DNA from: an uncultured Anaerolineales bacterium
GTDB taxonomy: Bacteria; Chloroflexota; Anaerolineae; Anaerolineales; UBA6663
Direction: 5' to 3'
DNA length: 64,000 bases
Assembly: GCA_937952305.1 (NCBI GenBank)
Contig: CALFZO010000117.1
Coordinates: forward strand, 1 to 64,000
Positions 55,498-64,000 of this stretch are shown here, piece by piece. The position numbers and the translations under genes were made by a program. Position 1 is the first letter of the stretch. Every line of letters begins with the position of its first letter. The notes under the pieces were generated by a model. That model did no database searches and was not told the origin of the DNA. It saw nothing but the letters and a program-made list of their open reading frames with translations.

Positions 55498-56460
55498 TCA
55501 GCGGGCCGGGGCAGGTTTGAGGGGCAGACGGACGGTGAAGACGGTGCCGCGCCCGACGCGGCTGCGCAGCGCCACCTGGCCGTCGTGGCGCTCGACGACG
55601 GCGCGCACAAGCGCCAGCCCCAGGCCGCTGCCCGGCACGCTCAGCGTGGTCTGACCGCGATAAAGCTCGTCCCAGACATGGGCGAGGTCGGAGTCGGCGA
55701 TGCCGGGGCCGGTGTCCGCCACCTCCACCACCACCTGGGCGCCGTCCTCAAAAGCGCGGATCTCGATGGTGTCGCCGGGGCGCGTGAACTTGAGGGCGTT
55801 GTCCACGAGATTGTGCACCACCAGCAGGAGCAGATCGCGGTCGCCGGGCACGGGCGGCAGCGGCCACGGCGCCTGGGGCAGGCTCAGGTTGAGGCGGCGG
55901 CTGTCGGTTTCGGCGTGGTCGCGCGCGAAGTCCACCACCTGGGTCAGGAGCGCGGCCAGGTCCACGTGCGTGCGCTCCAGGGGCCGCGTCTCCAGCTCCG
56001 CCAGCTTGCGTAGATCGGCGGTGAGCCGGCTGATGCGGCGCACCTGATCGTCGACGCTGCGCCACGGCTGCTCGTCCTCGCCGGGCGCGTCCCCGGCCGG
56101 GGCCAGGTTGGCGAGTCCGGCTCGGATCGCCATCAACGGGTTCTTGAGTTCGTGGTCCAGGCGCTGCAGGAAGCGGCGGCGGTCTTGCGCGGCGGCCTCC
56201 TGGGCGCGGGCCTGGGCCTCGGCCAGGGTGCCCCGCTGCCGCGCCGACCAGAACAGTCCGGCCAGCAGCAGCGCGGAGACGGCCAGGCCGGCCAGCAAGA
56301 GCAGCGTGGCCAGGTCGGCGCGCGCGTACAGGACCGGGTTGGCGAGGCGACCGTTGTCCAGCAGCAGGGTCAGGCCCAGACCGAGCAGTGCTGGCAGCAG
56401 CGCCAGCAGGGCGGCGCGCGGCGACACGCGCCCGCGGCCGCGGCGCGGGTCAACCGTCAC
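55498..56460 (-). CDS. Sensor histidine kinase
   Basis: A 320-residue membrane histidine kinase, cognate to the regulator at 56457-57173. Two helices near residues 16-34 and 50-71 flank a short loop, leaving almost no periplasmic sensor domain. The dimerisation helix has the phospho-His in FLQRLDHELKNPLMAIR (His103). The ATPase domain shows NLVDNALKF (N box), VADTGPGIADSD (G1) and GSGLGLALVRAVVERH (G2). The small loop suggests it reads another membrane protein, as PhoR does, rather than a ligand. Its GTG overlaps the regulator stop by GTGA. Confidence 0.95.
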   Translation of the reverse strand: MTVDPRRGRGRVSPRAALLALLPALLGLGLTLLLDNGRLANPVLYARADLATLLLLAGLAVSALLLAGLFWSARQRGTLAEAQARAQEAAAQDRRRFLQRLDHELKNPLMAIRAGLANLAPAGDAPGEDEQPWRSVDDQVRRISRLTADLRKLAELETRPLERTHVDLAALLTQVVDFARDHAETDSRRLNLSLPQAPWPLPPVPGDRDLLLLVVHNLVDNALKFTRPGDTIEIRAFEDGAQVVVEVADTGPGIADSDLAHVWDELYRGQTTLSVPGSGLGLALVRAVVERHDGQVALRSRVGRGTVFTVRLPLKPAPAR

Positions 56461-57173
56461 CGGGCGGCCTCCACCTGGCCCACGAAGCGATAGCCCTGGC
56501 CGGGCACGGTTTCGATGTAGGTTGGCTGGGCGGCGTCATCGCCCAGCACGCGGCGCAATTCGGCGATGCGCGTGTCCACGGTGCGCGTCCCGGCCGGATA
56601 ATCCCAGCCCCAGACCGCGTCCAGCAGCCGGTCGCGGCTGATCAGCTCGTCCGGGTGCGTCATGAGGTATTCCAGCAGGGCCGCGGCCTTGGGCGTCAGC
56701 GCGGCCTCCCTGCCGTCGATCCAGGCGCGGCGCGAGGCGCGTTCGAACACCAGGCGGCTGCTGGCCAGGCGGGCGGCGGCGGCGAGCGGCGGCTGGCCGG
56801 GGCGGGCGCGGCGCAGCACGGCCCGGATGCGCGCGATCAACTCGTGCGGATCGAAGGGCTTGTTGAGGTAGTCGTCGGCGCCTTCCTCCAGCGCCATGGC
56901 GCGCTCGCTGGCCTCGCCGACCTGCGTGAGCAGGATGACGGGCGTCCAGTTGCCGGCCTGGCGCAGCCGGCGCAGCGCCTCGCGCCCGTCCACGCGCGGC
57001 ATCATCACGTCCAGGATGAGCAGGTCTGGCGCGGCGGCGGCCACGGCGGCCAGCGCCTCTTCGCCGTTGGCGGCGACGCCCACCTGGAAGCCGGAGCGCT
57101 GCAGGAAGGGCGCCAGGTTGTTGGTGATGGCGGCCTCATCGTCCACCAGCAGGAGGCGGGGTTTGGTGTCCAT
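56457..57173 (-). CDS. OmpR/PhoB-family response regulator
   Basis: A 238-residue regulator with receiver and winged-helix DNA-binding domains. The phosphoacceptor is Asp55 (LLILDVMMPR), the acidic pair is Asp11/Asp12, and the Lys near 105 is in DDYLNKPFDPHELIARI. The wing domain from about 135 has LTPKAAALLEYLMTHPDELIS and RTVDTRIAELRRVLG, as in PhoB. Its gene begins 15 bases after the HMG-CoA reductase stop, so the three genes are likely one operon. Its probable target is the CTGTCAC array at 55442-55482. Confidence 0.95.
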   Translation of the reverse strand: MDTKPRLLLVDDEAAITNNLAPFLQRSGFQVGVAANGEEALAAVAAAAPDLLILDVMMPRVDGREALRRLRQAGNWTPVILLTQVGEASERAMALEEGADDYLNKPFDPHELIARIRAVLRRARPGQPPLAAAARLASSRLVFERASRRAWIDGREAALTPKAAALLEYLMTHPDELISRDRLLDAVWGWDYPAGTRTVDTRIAELRRVLGDDAAQPTYIETVPGQGYRFVGQVEAAR

Positions 57174-57188
57174 GATCGGCGTTGGCGG

Positions 57189-58730
57189 TCAGCGGTTGCG
57201 GCCGTATTGCTCGTGGCTGGAGACCCAGTCCGACGACGAGATGGCCGAGGCCAGCGAGATCTCGCCGGCCAGGGCGACGCCGGCCACGATCTCGGCCAGC
57301 TTGCGGACCTTGCCGCGGCCGGCGCAGCCCAGGACTTCCAGGCACTCGCGCTGGGTGGGCAGGTTGGTGCCGCCGCCGTGCGTAGCCACGATCAACGACG
57401 GGATGGTGAGCGAGATGTACAGGTCGCCGGTGGGCGTGATCTCGGAGTAGATGACGCCGGCCGACGACTCGGCCACGTTGGCCACGTCCTGGCCGGTGGC
57501 GATGAACAAGACCGTGATGGCGTTGGCCGAGTGCAGGCCGTTGTTGTTGGCGTGCGACATGAAGGCGCCCAGGTTGGCGACGCCGGCGTGATAGGTCAGG
57601 TTTTCCGGCTCCACGCGCAGGTGTTCGCCGAGCACGTTGCGCTTGATGAGGGCCTCGGCGGTGACGCGCTTGCCGCGCGTGCGCATGATGTTGACCTGCG
57701 AGGCCTTCTTGTCGGTGGCGAAATTGGACTCGAGATAGAAGCGCCGGATGCCGGGGTAGTGGTCGATGATCCAACTGCTGGCGGCAAAGGTGGCGCGGCC
57801 GACCATGTTTTGGCCGGCGGCGTCGCCGGTGGTGTAGTTGAAGCGCAGGTACGCGAACTTGCTGGCCAGATAGGGGTCGATGTCGATGAGCTTGGCGACG
57901 CTGGAAGTGGCCTCGGCTTCCTCGCGGATCTTGTCCAGGTTCTGCTCGACCCAGCGCAGGAACTCGCGCGCCTGGCGGGCGTCGTCGAAGACAAAGACCG
58001 GCGCGCGCTGCATGGCGTCGGCGACCACCGTGCACTTCACGCCGCCGCACAGGTTGAGGACCTTGATGCCGCGATTGTAGGAGGCCACCAACGTGCCCTC
58101 CGACGTTGCCAGCGGGATGAGAAAGTCGCCCTGGGCGTGCTCGCCGTCGATGTGGATGGGGCCGGCGAAGCCGAGCGGCACCTGGGCGACGCCGGTGAAG
58201 TTCTCGCAGTTGCCCTTGGCGCGGTGGGGGTCCCAGGCGAAGCCCGCGGCATGCTCGAGCTTCACGCCGGTCTGTGCCTGCACAAAGGCCTGGCGCAGCT
58301 GGATCGCCGCCGGGCTGTAGTCATCGGCCGGGTCGCGCGGGATGCGCAGCCGGCCGTCCTCGCTCTCGGCGATGGCGTCCTCCACCTCGAAGGCGAGCTT
58401 GCCGAAAGGGTTGGCGCGAAACGCGATCTCGAGCTTGTGCTTGCCGGCAGCCAGCCGCGGCCCGGCGACAACCACGGTAATGGCGGCGCGCAGCGGAAAC
58501 GGCACCGGCTGGCCGGCCGCCAGCTGCTGGGCCGGCAGCTGGGTGCCGTCGGCCAGGCGCAATTGCAGGGCGTCCAGCGGCAGCGCCTGCCCGTCCAATT
58601 TCAGCCCGAGCATTTCGGCCAGTTCGGCGTCGCTGAGGCGGTTCTTTACCGAGAACTCGATGCCGTGCTCCGTGTTCTTGAGACTGCGGAAAGTGTAGAG
58701 CTGTTTCAGCAGCAAGCTCGGGACGAACAT
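57189..58730 (-). CDS. Hydroxymethylglutaryl-CoA reductase with extra N-terminal domain
   Basis: A 513-residue reductase that makes mevalonate from HMG-CoA, the committed step of isoprenoid synthesis. Catalytic elements are CENFTGVAQVPLGFAGPI with the Glu, SEGTLVASYNRG with the Lys/Arg region, GDAAGQNMVGRAT with the Asp, ATGQDVANVAESS, and the C-terminal His in SSHEQYGRN. No membrane helix is present. The first about 110 residues (FRSLKNTEHGIEFSVKNR, the PFPLRAAITVVVAG strand pair and the GKHKLEIAFRANPFGK block) are a soluble extra domain not found in the small class II enzymes. AAGGAG precedes ATG 58730, and a TATAAT -10 lies at 58803-58798. The two-component genes follow 15 bases on. Confidence 0.93.
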   Translation of the reverse strand: MFVPSLLLKQLYTFRSLKNTEHGIEFSVKNRLSDAELAEMLGLKLDGQALPLDALQLRLADGTQLPAQQLAAGQPVPFPLRAAITVVVAGPRLAAGKHKLEIAFRANPFGKLAFEVEDAIAESEDGRLRIPRDPADDYSPAAIQLRQAFVQAQTGVKLEHAAGFAWDPHRAKGNCENFTGVAQVPLGFAGPIHIDGEHAQGDFLIPLATSEGTLVASYNRGIKVLNLCGGVKCTVVADAMQRAPVFVFDDARQAREFLRWVEQNLDKIREEAEATSSVAKLIDIDPYLASKFAYLRFNYTTGDAAGQNMVGRATFAASSWIIDHYPGIRRFYLESNFATDKKASQVNIMRTRGKRVTAEALIKRNVLGEHLRVEPENLTYHAGVANLGAFMSHANNNGLHSANAITVLFIATGQDVANVAESSAGVIYSEITPTGDLYISLTIPSLIVATHGGGTNLPTQRECLEVLGCAGRGKVRKLAEIVAGVALAGEISLASAISSSDWVSSHEQYGRNR

Positions 58731-58797
58731 GGTGTTCTCCTTGTTGGGTTGGGTGCCGTTGTGAAAGCGGGCTGGCCGGCGCGCGGCAACGCCCGGC

Positions 58798-58803
58798 ATT
58801 ATA
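58798..58803 (-). promoter_or_regulatory. -10 box of the HMG-CoA reductase-two-component operon
   Basis: Minus-strand TATAAT 67 bases before ATG 58730, giving a leader of about 60 bases. It lies between the previous terminator and the reductase gene. Confidence 0.55.
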
Positions 58804-58822
58804 GCCGCGGGCGGCGCAGGCG

Positions 58823-58850
58823 CAAAAAAAAGCGCCCGGGGCGGGCGCTT
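58823..58850 (-). terminator. Rho-independent terminator of the 2-oxoacid dehydrogenase operon
   Basis: On the minus strand a perfect 9-bp stem (AAGCGCCCG with CGGGCGCTT, loop CCC) is followed by eight T residues. It sits 13 bases past the stop of the gene at 58864. Confidence 0.93.
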
Positions 58851-58863
58851 AAGGTGGGCTTGT

Positions 58864-59274
58864 TCAGGCGGGGCGGCTCAGGCGGACCGGGCTGCCGAAG
58901 GCCGGCTTGCCCTGGAGCGCCTGCCAGCGGCGCTCGGCGTCCTCCGGTTTGATCCACCATTCCCAGACCGACTGGCCATCTGTGTCGGTATAGCGCAGGG
59001 TGGGTTGGCGGCCGAGCAGGTTGGCGGCCGCGCCGGTCACGGCGGTGGCGGCGGGCGCGGCGGTGAGCCGGAACCACGCGCCGGGCTCCCATTCCAGCCG
59101 GACCGGGCCGTTATCGGCGTAGCCCTGCATGACGATGGGCGCGGTGGCGCTGACTGTTTCCAGCCAGAGCGAGCCGAGGCGCTGGTCCCAGAAGCTGGTG
59201 CGGACGCGCTCAGCCAGCAGATACGGGCGGCCTTCCGGGGCGCGGTAAAACCAGGTGGCGGCAGTCGTGGTCAT
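58864..59274 (-). CDS. Hypothetical protein
   Basis: A 136-residue soluble protein of unknown function. It is rich in Trp, Tyr and Thr: TWFYRAPEGRPYLLAERVR at the start, LWLETVSATAPIVMQGY in the middle, and VWEWWIKPEDAERRWQ near the end. No family motif is recognised. It begins 6 bases after the receiver gene stop and ends 13 bases before a strong terminator, so it is the last gene of the 2-oxoacid dehydrogenase run. Its place may be by chance. Confidence 0.72.
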   Translation of the reverse strand: MTTTAATWFYRAPEGRPYLLAERVRTSFWDQRLGSLWLETVSATAPIVMQGYADNGPVRLEWEPGAWFRLTAAPAATAVTGAAANLLGRQPTLRYTDTDGQSVWEWWIKPEDAERRWQALQGKPAFGSPVRLSRPA

Positions 59275-59280
59275 ACGCTC

Positions 59281-59661
59281 TCAGGTGCGGTTGCGGTAGA
59301 GATCGCTCAAAGCGGCTTTGACAGTCTCCAGCAGCTTTTCGCGGGAGGTGGGCTTGACCAGGTAGCGGTAGGCGCCGGCCTCCATGCCCTCCACCATGTC
59401 CTCGACGCGGCTCTTGGCCGTGAAGAAGATGACGGGCGGGACGGCGTAGACGTGGCGCAACGCCTTGAGGACGTCCAGGCCGCTCAGATCCGGCATCATG
59501 ATGTCCAGGATGATCAGGTCCGGTTTTTCCCGGGCCGCGATCTCCAGGCCGGTCCGGCCGCTGGTCGCTTTCATCACCGTATAGCCGGCGCGGCCCAAGG
59601 TCAGGCTGAGCAGGCTGACGGTATCCGGTTCGTCGTCCACCACCAGAATTTTCTCAGGCAT
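59281..59661 (-). CDS. Single-domain response regulator
   Basis: A 126-residue receiver without output domain. The acidic pair Asp9/Asp10, the phosphoacceptor Asp53 in LIILDIMMPDLSG, the Thr in FFTAKS, and YLVKPTSREKLLETV with the conserved Lys are all present. I choose ATG 59661 (MPEKILVVDD), where the domain begins, over an earlier ATG at 59700 that would run into the E2 stop. It lies 39 bases downstream of the E2 gene, an unusual place for a receiver. No kinase is nearby other than the one at 55498, which has its own partner. Confidence 0.92.
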   Translation of the reverse strand: MPEKILVVDDEPDTVSLLSLTLGRAGYTVMKATSGRTGLEIAAREKPDLIILDIMMPDLSGLDVLKALRHVYAVPPVIFFTAKSRVEDMVEGMEAGAYRYLVKPTSREKLLETVKAALSDLYRNRT

Positions 59662-59700
59662 ACCCGTGGGCGGTGCGCAAGGCGGTTCTCCCAGCCCCAA

Positions 59701-60951
<1,251 letters not shown>

Positions 60952-61032
60952 GGGGACTCCCGGTGCTAGTGATAGTCTCTAGTCTCGATCTCTCATGCTT
61001 AGAGATTGGAGTTGGCGACCAGAGATCAGGGA
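60952..61032. other. Spacer with AT-richer, repeated AGAGAT words
   Basis: The 81 bases between E1 beta and E2 are less GC-rich and hold several GATCTCT, AGAGATC and TCTCTAG-like words, with partial inverted symmetry around 60974-61008. A hairpin or mRNA-processing site is possible, but the pattern may be simple sequence. Confidence 0.35.
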
Positions 61033-62007
61033 TCAGAGAACGGCCTTCACGGCCCGAACCACATCTGCCACTTGCGGCAGGGCGGCCCGCTCCAGGTTGG
61101 CGGCGTACGGCAGGGGCACTTCCTTCTGCGCCACGCGCTGGATGGGCGCGTCCACGTAGTCGAAGCACTCCTCGTACAGGCGGGTCGCCACCTCGGCGCC
61201 GACACCGTAGGTGGGCCAGGATTCCTCCACCACCACGGCGCGGTTGGTCTGCTTGAAAGACTCGAAGACCGGGTCTAGGTCCAGCGGGCGCAGCGAACGC
61301 AGGTCGATGACCTCGCACTCGATCCCGTCCTTGGCCAGCTCGGTGGCGGCCTTGAGCGAGATCTCGACCATATTGGAGTAAGCCACCACGGTCACGTGCC
61401 GGCCGCGGCGCTTGACGTCGCTCTTGCCGATAGGGATGAGGAAGTCCTTGTCGTCCGGCACCTCGCCGCGCAGCGAGTACATGGTGGCCTGCTCTACGAA
61501 CATCACCGGGTCGTCGGTGCGGATGGCGGCCTTGAGCAGGCCCTTGGCGTCGGCGGGCGTGCTCGGGCAGACCACCTTCAGGCCCGGGAAGTGCGCGAAC
61601 AGGTGCTCGACGGTCTGCGAGTGCGTGGCGCCGAGCTGGCGGCCGCCGCCAGAGGTGGTGCGCACCACCAGCGGGCAGCGGAACTGGCCGCCGAACATCG
61701 AGTGGACCTTGGCGGCGTGGTTGACGATCATGTCCATCGCCAGGAAGGCGAAGTTGATGCCCATGATCTCGGCCACCGGGCGCAGGCCGTTCATGGCCGC
61801 GCCGACGGCGGCGCCGACGATGATGCCCTCCGAGATGGGCGTGTCTTTGACGCGCGCCTCGCCGAAGCGGTCCAGCAGGCCGGAGGTGGCGCCGTAGGTG
61901 CCGCCCGCCGCCGCCACTTCTTCGCCGAGCACCACCACGCTGGGGTCGCGCTCCATCTCTTCGGCGATGGCCTGCGCGATCGATTTCGCGATAGTCAGGA
62001 CTGCCAT
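61033..62007 (-). CDS. 2-oxoacid dehydrogenase E1 component, beta subunit
   Basis: A 324-residue E1 beta, the second half of the thiamine-diphosphate-dependent decarboxylase. VVLGEEVAAAGGTYGATSGL near residues 25-44 holds the Glu that contacts the thiazolium. EIMGINFAFLAMDMIVNHAAK, RTTSGGGRQLGATHSQTVE, and VDLRSLRPLDLDPVFES follow in usual order. The ATG directly follows the E1 alpha stop with no gap. The complete operon order is E1 alpha, E1 beta, E2, as in acetoin and Gram-positive pyruvate complexes. Confidence 0.96.
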   Translation of the reverse strand: MAVLTIAKSIAQAIAEEMERDPSVVVLGEEVAAAGGTYGATSGLLDRFGEARVKDTPISEGIIVGAAVGAAMNGLRPVAEIMGINFAFLAMDMIVNHAAKVHSMFGGQFRCPLVVRTTSGGGRQLGATHSQTVEHLFAHFPGLKVVCPSTPADAKGLLKAAIRTDDPVMFVEQATMYSLRGEVPDDKDFLIPIGKSDVKRRGRHVTVVAYSNMVEISLKAATELAKDGIECEVIDLRSLRPLDLDPVFESFKQTNRAVVVEESWPTYGVGAEVATRLYEECFDYVDAPIQRVAQKEVPLPYAANLERAALPQVADVVRAVKAVL

Positions 62008-62964
62008 TCAATTCTCCACGTAGATGTCGGTCCAGATTTCACTGTCGTCCGGGACGGGCGAGGCCTCGGCGAACTGCACGGCGTCGGCCATGATCGCCTT
62101 GACTTCGTCGTCGACGCGGTCGATCTCGGCCGGGGCGATGCCGGAATCCAGCAGCACCTTCTCGAACTTGCCGATCGGGTCCTCGGCCTGCCACTTGCGG
62201 ATCTCTTCCTGCGTGCGGTACGGGCGCTGGTCGCCCATGGAGTGGCCGCGATAGCGGTAGGTGTGCACTTCCAGGAAGTACGGGCCATTCCCGGCGCGGC
62301 AGTGCGCCAGGGCGGCGGCCGTCTTGGCGCGCACGTCCAGCAGGTCCATGCCGTCAGCGCTGTCGCTGGGGATGGCGTAGGCCGAGGCCTTGCGCCGGAT
62401 CTCGGTGACGGCCGAGACCTTTTCGACCGGCGTCCACATGCCGTACTTGTTGTTCTCGCAGATGAAGACCACCGGCAGCTTCCAGACGGCGGCCAGGTTG
62501 AGGGCCTCGTGGAAGTAGCTGATGTTGGTGGCGCCGTCGCCGAAGAAGCACAAAGTGCAGCCCGCGGTCTGGCGGAACTGGTCGGCCCAGGCCAGGCCGG
62601 CCGCCAGCGCGATCTGCGCGCCGACGATGGCGTGGCCGCCCCAGAACTTCAGGTTGATATCGGCCAGGTGCATCGAGCCGCCCTTACCCTTGGCGCAGCC
62701 GGTGACGCGGCCGAGCATCTCGGCCATGGCGGTGCGCGCGCTCATGCCGGCCGCCAGGGCGATGCCGTGATCGCGGTAGCCCGTGATCAGGCTGTCTTGC
62801 GGCTGGCGGGCCGCCACGGCGCCGACGCCGGTGGCCTCCTGGCCGATGTACAGGTGCATGAAGCCGCCGATCTTGCCCTTCTGGTACAGCTCCTCGCACT
62901 TCTCTTCAAACAGGCGGATCAACACCATCTGTCTGTAGAGCTCGAGCATCTCGGCCTTATCCAT
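62008..62964 (-). CDS. 2-oxoacid dehydrogenase E1 component, alpha subunit
   Basis: A 318-residue E1 alpha. The ThDP-binding motif G-D-G-x(n)-N-N is present as FFGDGATNISYFHEALNLA and FICENN near 145-185. A block GKGGSMHLADINLKFWGGHAIVG near 94-116 and the loop RYRGHSMGDQRPYRTQEEI near 240-258 (conserved Tyr and Ser-phosphorylation loop in mitochondrial enzymes) are clear. The start ATG 62964 has TGGAGG upstream; an ATG at 63030 lacks a ribosome site. A -10 lies at 63072-63067. A pyruvate substrate is likely but not proven. Confidence 0.95.
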   Translation of the reverse strand: MDKAEMLELYRQMVLIRLFEEKCEELYQKGKIGGFMHLYIGQEATGVGAVAARQPQDSLITGYRDHGIALAAGMSARTAMAEMLGRVTGCAKGKGGSMHLADINLKFWGGHAIVGAQIALAAGLAWADQFRQTAGCTLCFFGDGATNISYFHEALNLAAVWKLPVVFICENNKYGMWTPVEKVSAVTEIRRKASAYAIPSDSADGMDLLDVRAKTAAALAHCRAGNGPYFLEVHTYRYRGHSMGDQRPYRTQEEIRKWQAEDPIGKFEKVLLDSGIAPAEIDRVDDEVKAIMADAVQFAEASPVPDDSEIWTDIYVEN

Positions 62965-63066
62965 CGGGCGGCCTCCATCGGTTGGTGGCATCGGGGTCTT
63001 GGGTTCTGAGAATGTCGCACTGAGGGTCATAGGCGTTTACGTCACGACAGGAATTTTGACGGCGGG

Positions 63067-63072
63067 ATTATA
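63067..63072 (-). promoter_or_regulatory. -10 box of the 2-oxoacid dehydrogenase operon
   Basis: Minus-strand TATAAT, about 100 bases before ATG 62964, divergent from the promoter at 63102. No clear -35. Confidence 0.55.
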
Positions 63073-63101
63073 CCACCTACAAGACGTAATATGCGGTTGA
63101 G

Positions 63102-63107
63102 TATAAT
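63102..63107 (+). promoter_or_regulatory. -10 box giving a leaderless YqeK-like mRNA
   Basis: TATAAT, six bases, then ATG 63114. Transcription is expected to start at the A of the start codon. Confidence 0.55.
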
Positions 63108-63113
63108 CGGAAA

Positions 63114-63725
63114 ATGGCCGGGGATTACTTTGCCCTGTTACAGAACACCGGCGACCCCGTCCGGGATGTGCGGCAGTTTCTGAGACGGGCGGGCCGGCTG
63201 GATACGTTGAGGCATGTGACGCAGGTGCGGGCCGCCGGCCGGCGCCTGGCGCGGCGCCTCGGCCTGGCGCTGCCGCCGGTCGACCTGGCCTGCCTGGCGC
63301 ACGACCTGGCGGCCGTGGTCCCGCGCTCCGCGCTGCTGCAGGCGGCCGCCGATTGGGCGGTGACCTTGAGCGAGGGCGACCGCGCCATCCCGGCCGTGAT
63401 CCACGGGCCGCTGGCGGCGGCAGTGCTGGAGCAACGCCTCGGCGTGACGGACGGCGACGTGCTGAACGCCGTGCGCTATCACACCACTTTGCGCGCCGGC
63501 GCCGCGCCGCTGGAGCAGCTGGTCTTCATCGCCGACAAGATCGCGCTCGATCCAGCGAGCCGCGACACGGGCTTTCACGCCGCGCTGCTGAGGGCCAAAG
63601 ACGAAGCGCCTCTGCCTGAGCTGTGCCTGATCTATCTGGATTGGGTGGTGACGGAGGCGCCGGGCTTGGGTTGGACCGTGCACCCGGCGGCGCGGGCGGC
63701 GCGGGAGTGGCTGCGGGCGCGTTGA
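63114..63725 (+). CDS. YqeK-like HD-domain hydrolase
   Basis: A 203-residue HD-domain protein resembling YqeK, which cleaves diadenosine tetraphosphate. The metal residues are His34, His63 and Asp64 (LAHDL), followed by the family blocks IHGPLAAAVLEQRLGV near residue 97 and NAVRYHTTLRAG and VFIADKIALDPAS near 120-145. The C-terminal ends in VHPAAR. In many bacteria yqeK lies beside nadD and rsfS; those genes are not within the window, so the neighbourhood differs. The mRNA is predicted leaderless. Confidence 0.85.
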   Translation: MAGDYFALLQNTGDPVRDVRQFLRRAGRLDTLRHVTQVRAAGRRLARRLGLALPPVDLACLAHDLAAVVPRSALLQAAADWAVTLSEGDRAIPAVIHGPLAAAVLEQRLGVTDGDVLNAVRYHTTLRAGAAPLEQLVFIADKIALDPASRDTGFHAALLRAKDEAPLPELCLIYLDWVVTEAPGLGWTVHPAARAAREWLRAR

Positions 63726-63743
63726 CGGGTCAACGCGATCCAC

Positions 63744-63773
63744 GTCATGCCGGCGCAAGCCGGCATCCAGGCG
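63744..63773 (+). repeat. REP-like intergenic hairpin
   Basis: GTCATGCCGGCGCAAGCCGG and on: an 8-bp stem ATGCCGGC (63747-63754) and GCCGGCAT (63759-63766) with loop GCAA. This resembles the widespread GTCAT(T/G)CCGGC...GAATCCAG type intergenic hairpins. It follows the HD gene by 20 bases and could serve as terminator or REP element. Confidence 0.6.
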
Positions 63774-63880
63774 CAGAAACCAGCGAACCGCGTCCCTGCT
63801 TTGCTTCCGGTTTGGAAACGCATAGAATTGAGGCAAGTCTTTTGGGGGCCATTGCGGCCTAACGCAGGCCATTTCCCGCC

Positions 63881-64000
63881 ATGCCTCAACCACTGCAAGC
63901 CTTCTGGACCTGGGCGACCACCGATCCGCTGGGCATCACCATCTTCGGCGGAGTGCTGTCGGCGCTGGTGGTGATCATCATTCAAGCCGCCACTGGCTTG
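63881..64000 (+). CDS. Unknown gene, N-terminal fragment cut by window edge
   Basis: ATG 63881 opens a frame of 40 codons that runs off the end of the window. Residues 19-37 (ITIFGGVLSALVVIIIQA) form one strong membrane helix after an 18-residue start rich in Trp and Thr. A single N-terminal anchor followed by a cytoplasmic or exported domain is likely, but the family cannot be told from this fragment. No strong ribosome site is seen. Confidence 0.5.
   Translation, partial: MPQPLQAFWTWATTDPLGITIFGGVLSALVVIIIQAATGL

Noticed and set aside
62964..63030. Upstream in-frame ATG at 63030 for E1 alpha
   Set aside because: No ribosome site precedes it, while TGGAGG fits ATG 62964 where the conserved protein begins.

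Overview
The window is high-GC, densely packed bacterial chromosome with no sign of phage, IS or CRISPR. The best guess at source is a Chloroflexota bacterium (Anaerolineae or Caldilineae-like), probably aerobic or facultative. This is inferred from gene content, not from a marker gene: proteins ending in a short LP-x-x-x-R motif after a Thr/Pro-rich or PKD stalk, membrane glycosyltransferases with a C-terminal beta-sandwich, a myo-inositol phosphate synthase next to a PI-type CDP-alcohol transferase, a b6f-like fused cytochrome b, and HMG-CoA reductase. Promoters are easy to see because a TATAAT-like -10 stands out against the GC-rich background. Several sit exactly six bases before a start codon, which predicts leaderless mRNAs.

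Layout. 1-3.9 kb: the end of a class III cyclase, a LolD/MacB-type ABC ATPase, a DUF4013 membrane protein, GrpB, and two small conserved genes. 4.2-7.1 kb: a SorC-like effector domain fused to a methyltransferase, then DegV. 7.3-16.6 kb: tRNA-Pro(CGG), a DMT transporter, inositol-3-phosphate synthase, a lone cytochrome b, two unknown membrane proteins, a PfkB kinase, a CDP-alcohol phosphatidyltransferase and Lgt, closed by a terminator. 16.7-22.5 kb: an MFS protein and a divergent ABC-2 exporter followed by a secreted Thr-rich protein. 22.5-28.7 kb: Hsp20, Lon, a receiver protein, a PHP/AlbA_2 fusion, GNAT and MogA. 28.8-33.8 kb: an MFS symporter, a lincosamide nucleotidyltransferase-like protein, a glycosyltransferase and an SDR.

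33.8-44.1 kb: acyl-CoA dehydrogenase, a HELTH-motif protein, then a minus-strand run of a glycosyltransferase and two methyltransferases (one of archaeal COG2521 type), a PQQ-type sugar dehydrogenase with a PKD domain, and a dimethylformamidase-like protein with PKD repeats. 44.5-50.2 kb: an acyl-CoA synthetase, an FHA-GAF-cyclase, a cluster of three small membrane or surface proteins including a Ser/Asp/Trp repeat protein, and a Nudix hydrolase. 50.5-55.4 kb: a lipoprotein, a CCA-adding enzyme and GNAT on the plus strand, then two paralogous beta-propeller lipoproteins on the minus strand. 55.5-63 kb: a PhoB/PhoR-like pair directly behind HMG-CoA reductase, then a 2-oxoacid dehydrogenase operon (E1 alpha, E1 beta, E2) with a receiver protein. 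63.1-64 kb: a YqeK-like HD protein and the start of an unknown gene.

The most interesting items are the SorC-methyltransferase fusion, the PHP/AlbA_2/novel C-domain fusion, an 11-bp-periodic PhoB-like operator array in front of a lipoprotein gene, the leaderless promoter geometry, the SDW-repeat cluster, and a cytochrome b that lacks the Qo-site glutamate and has no Rieske partner in the window.
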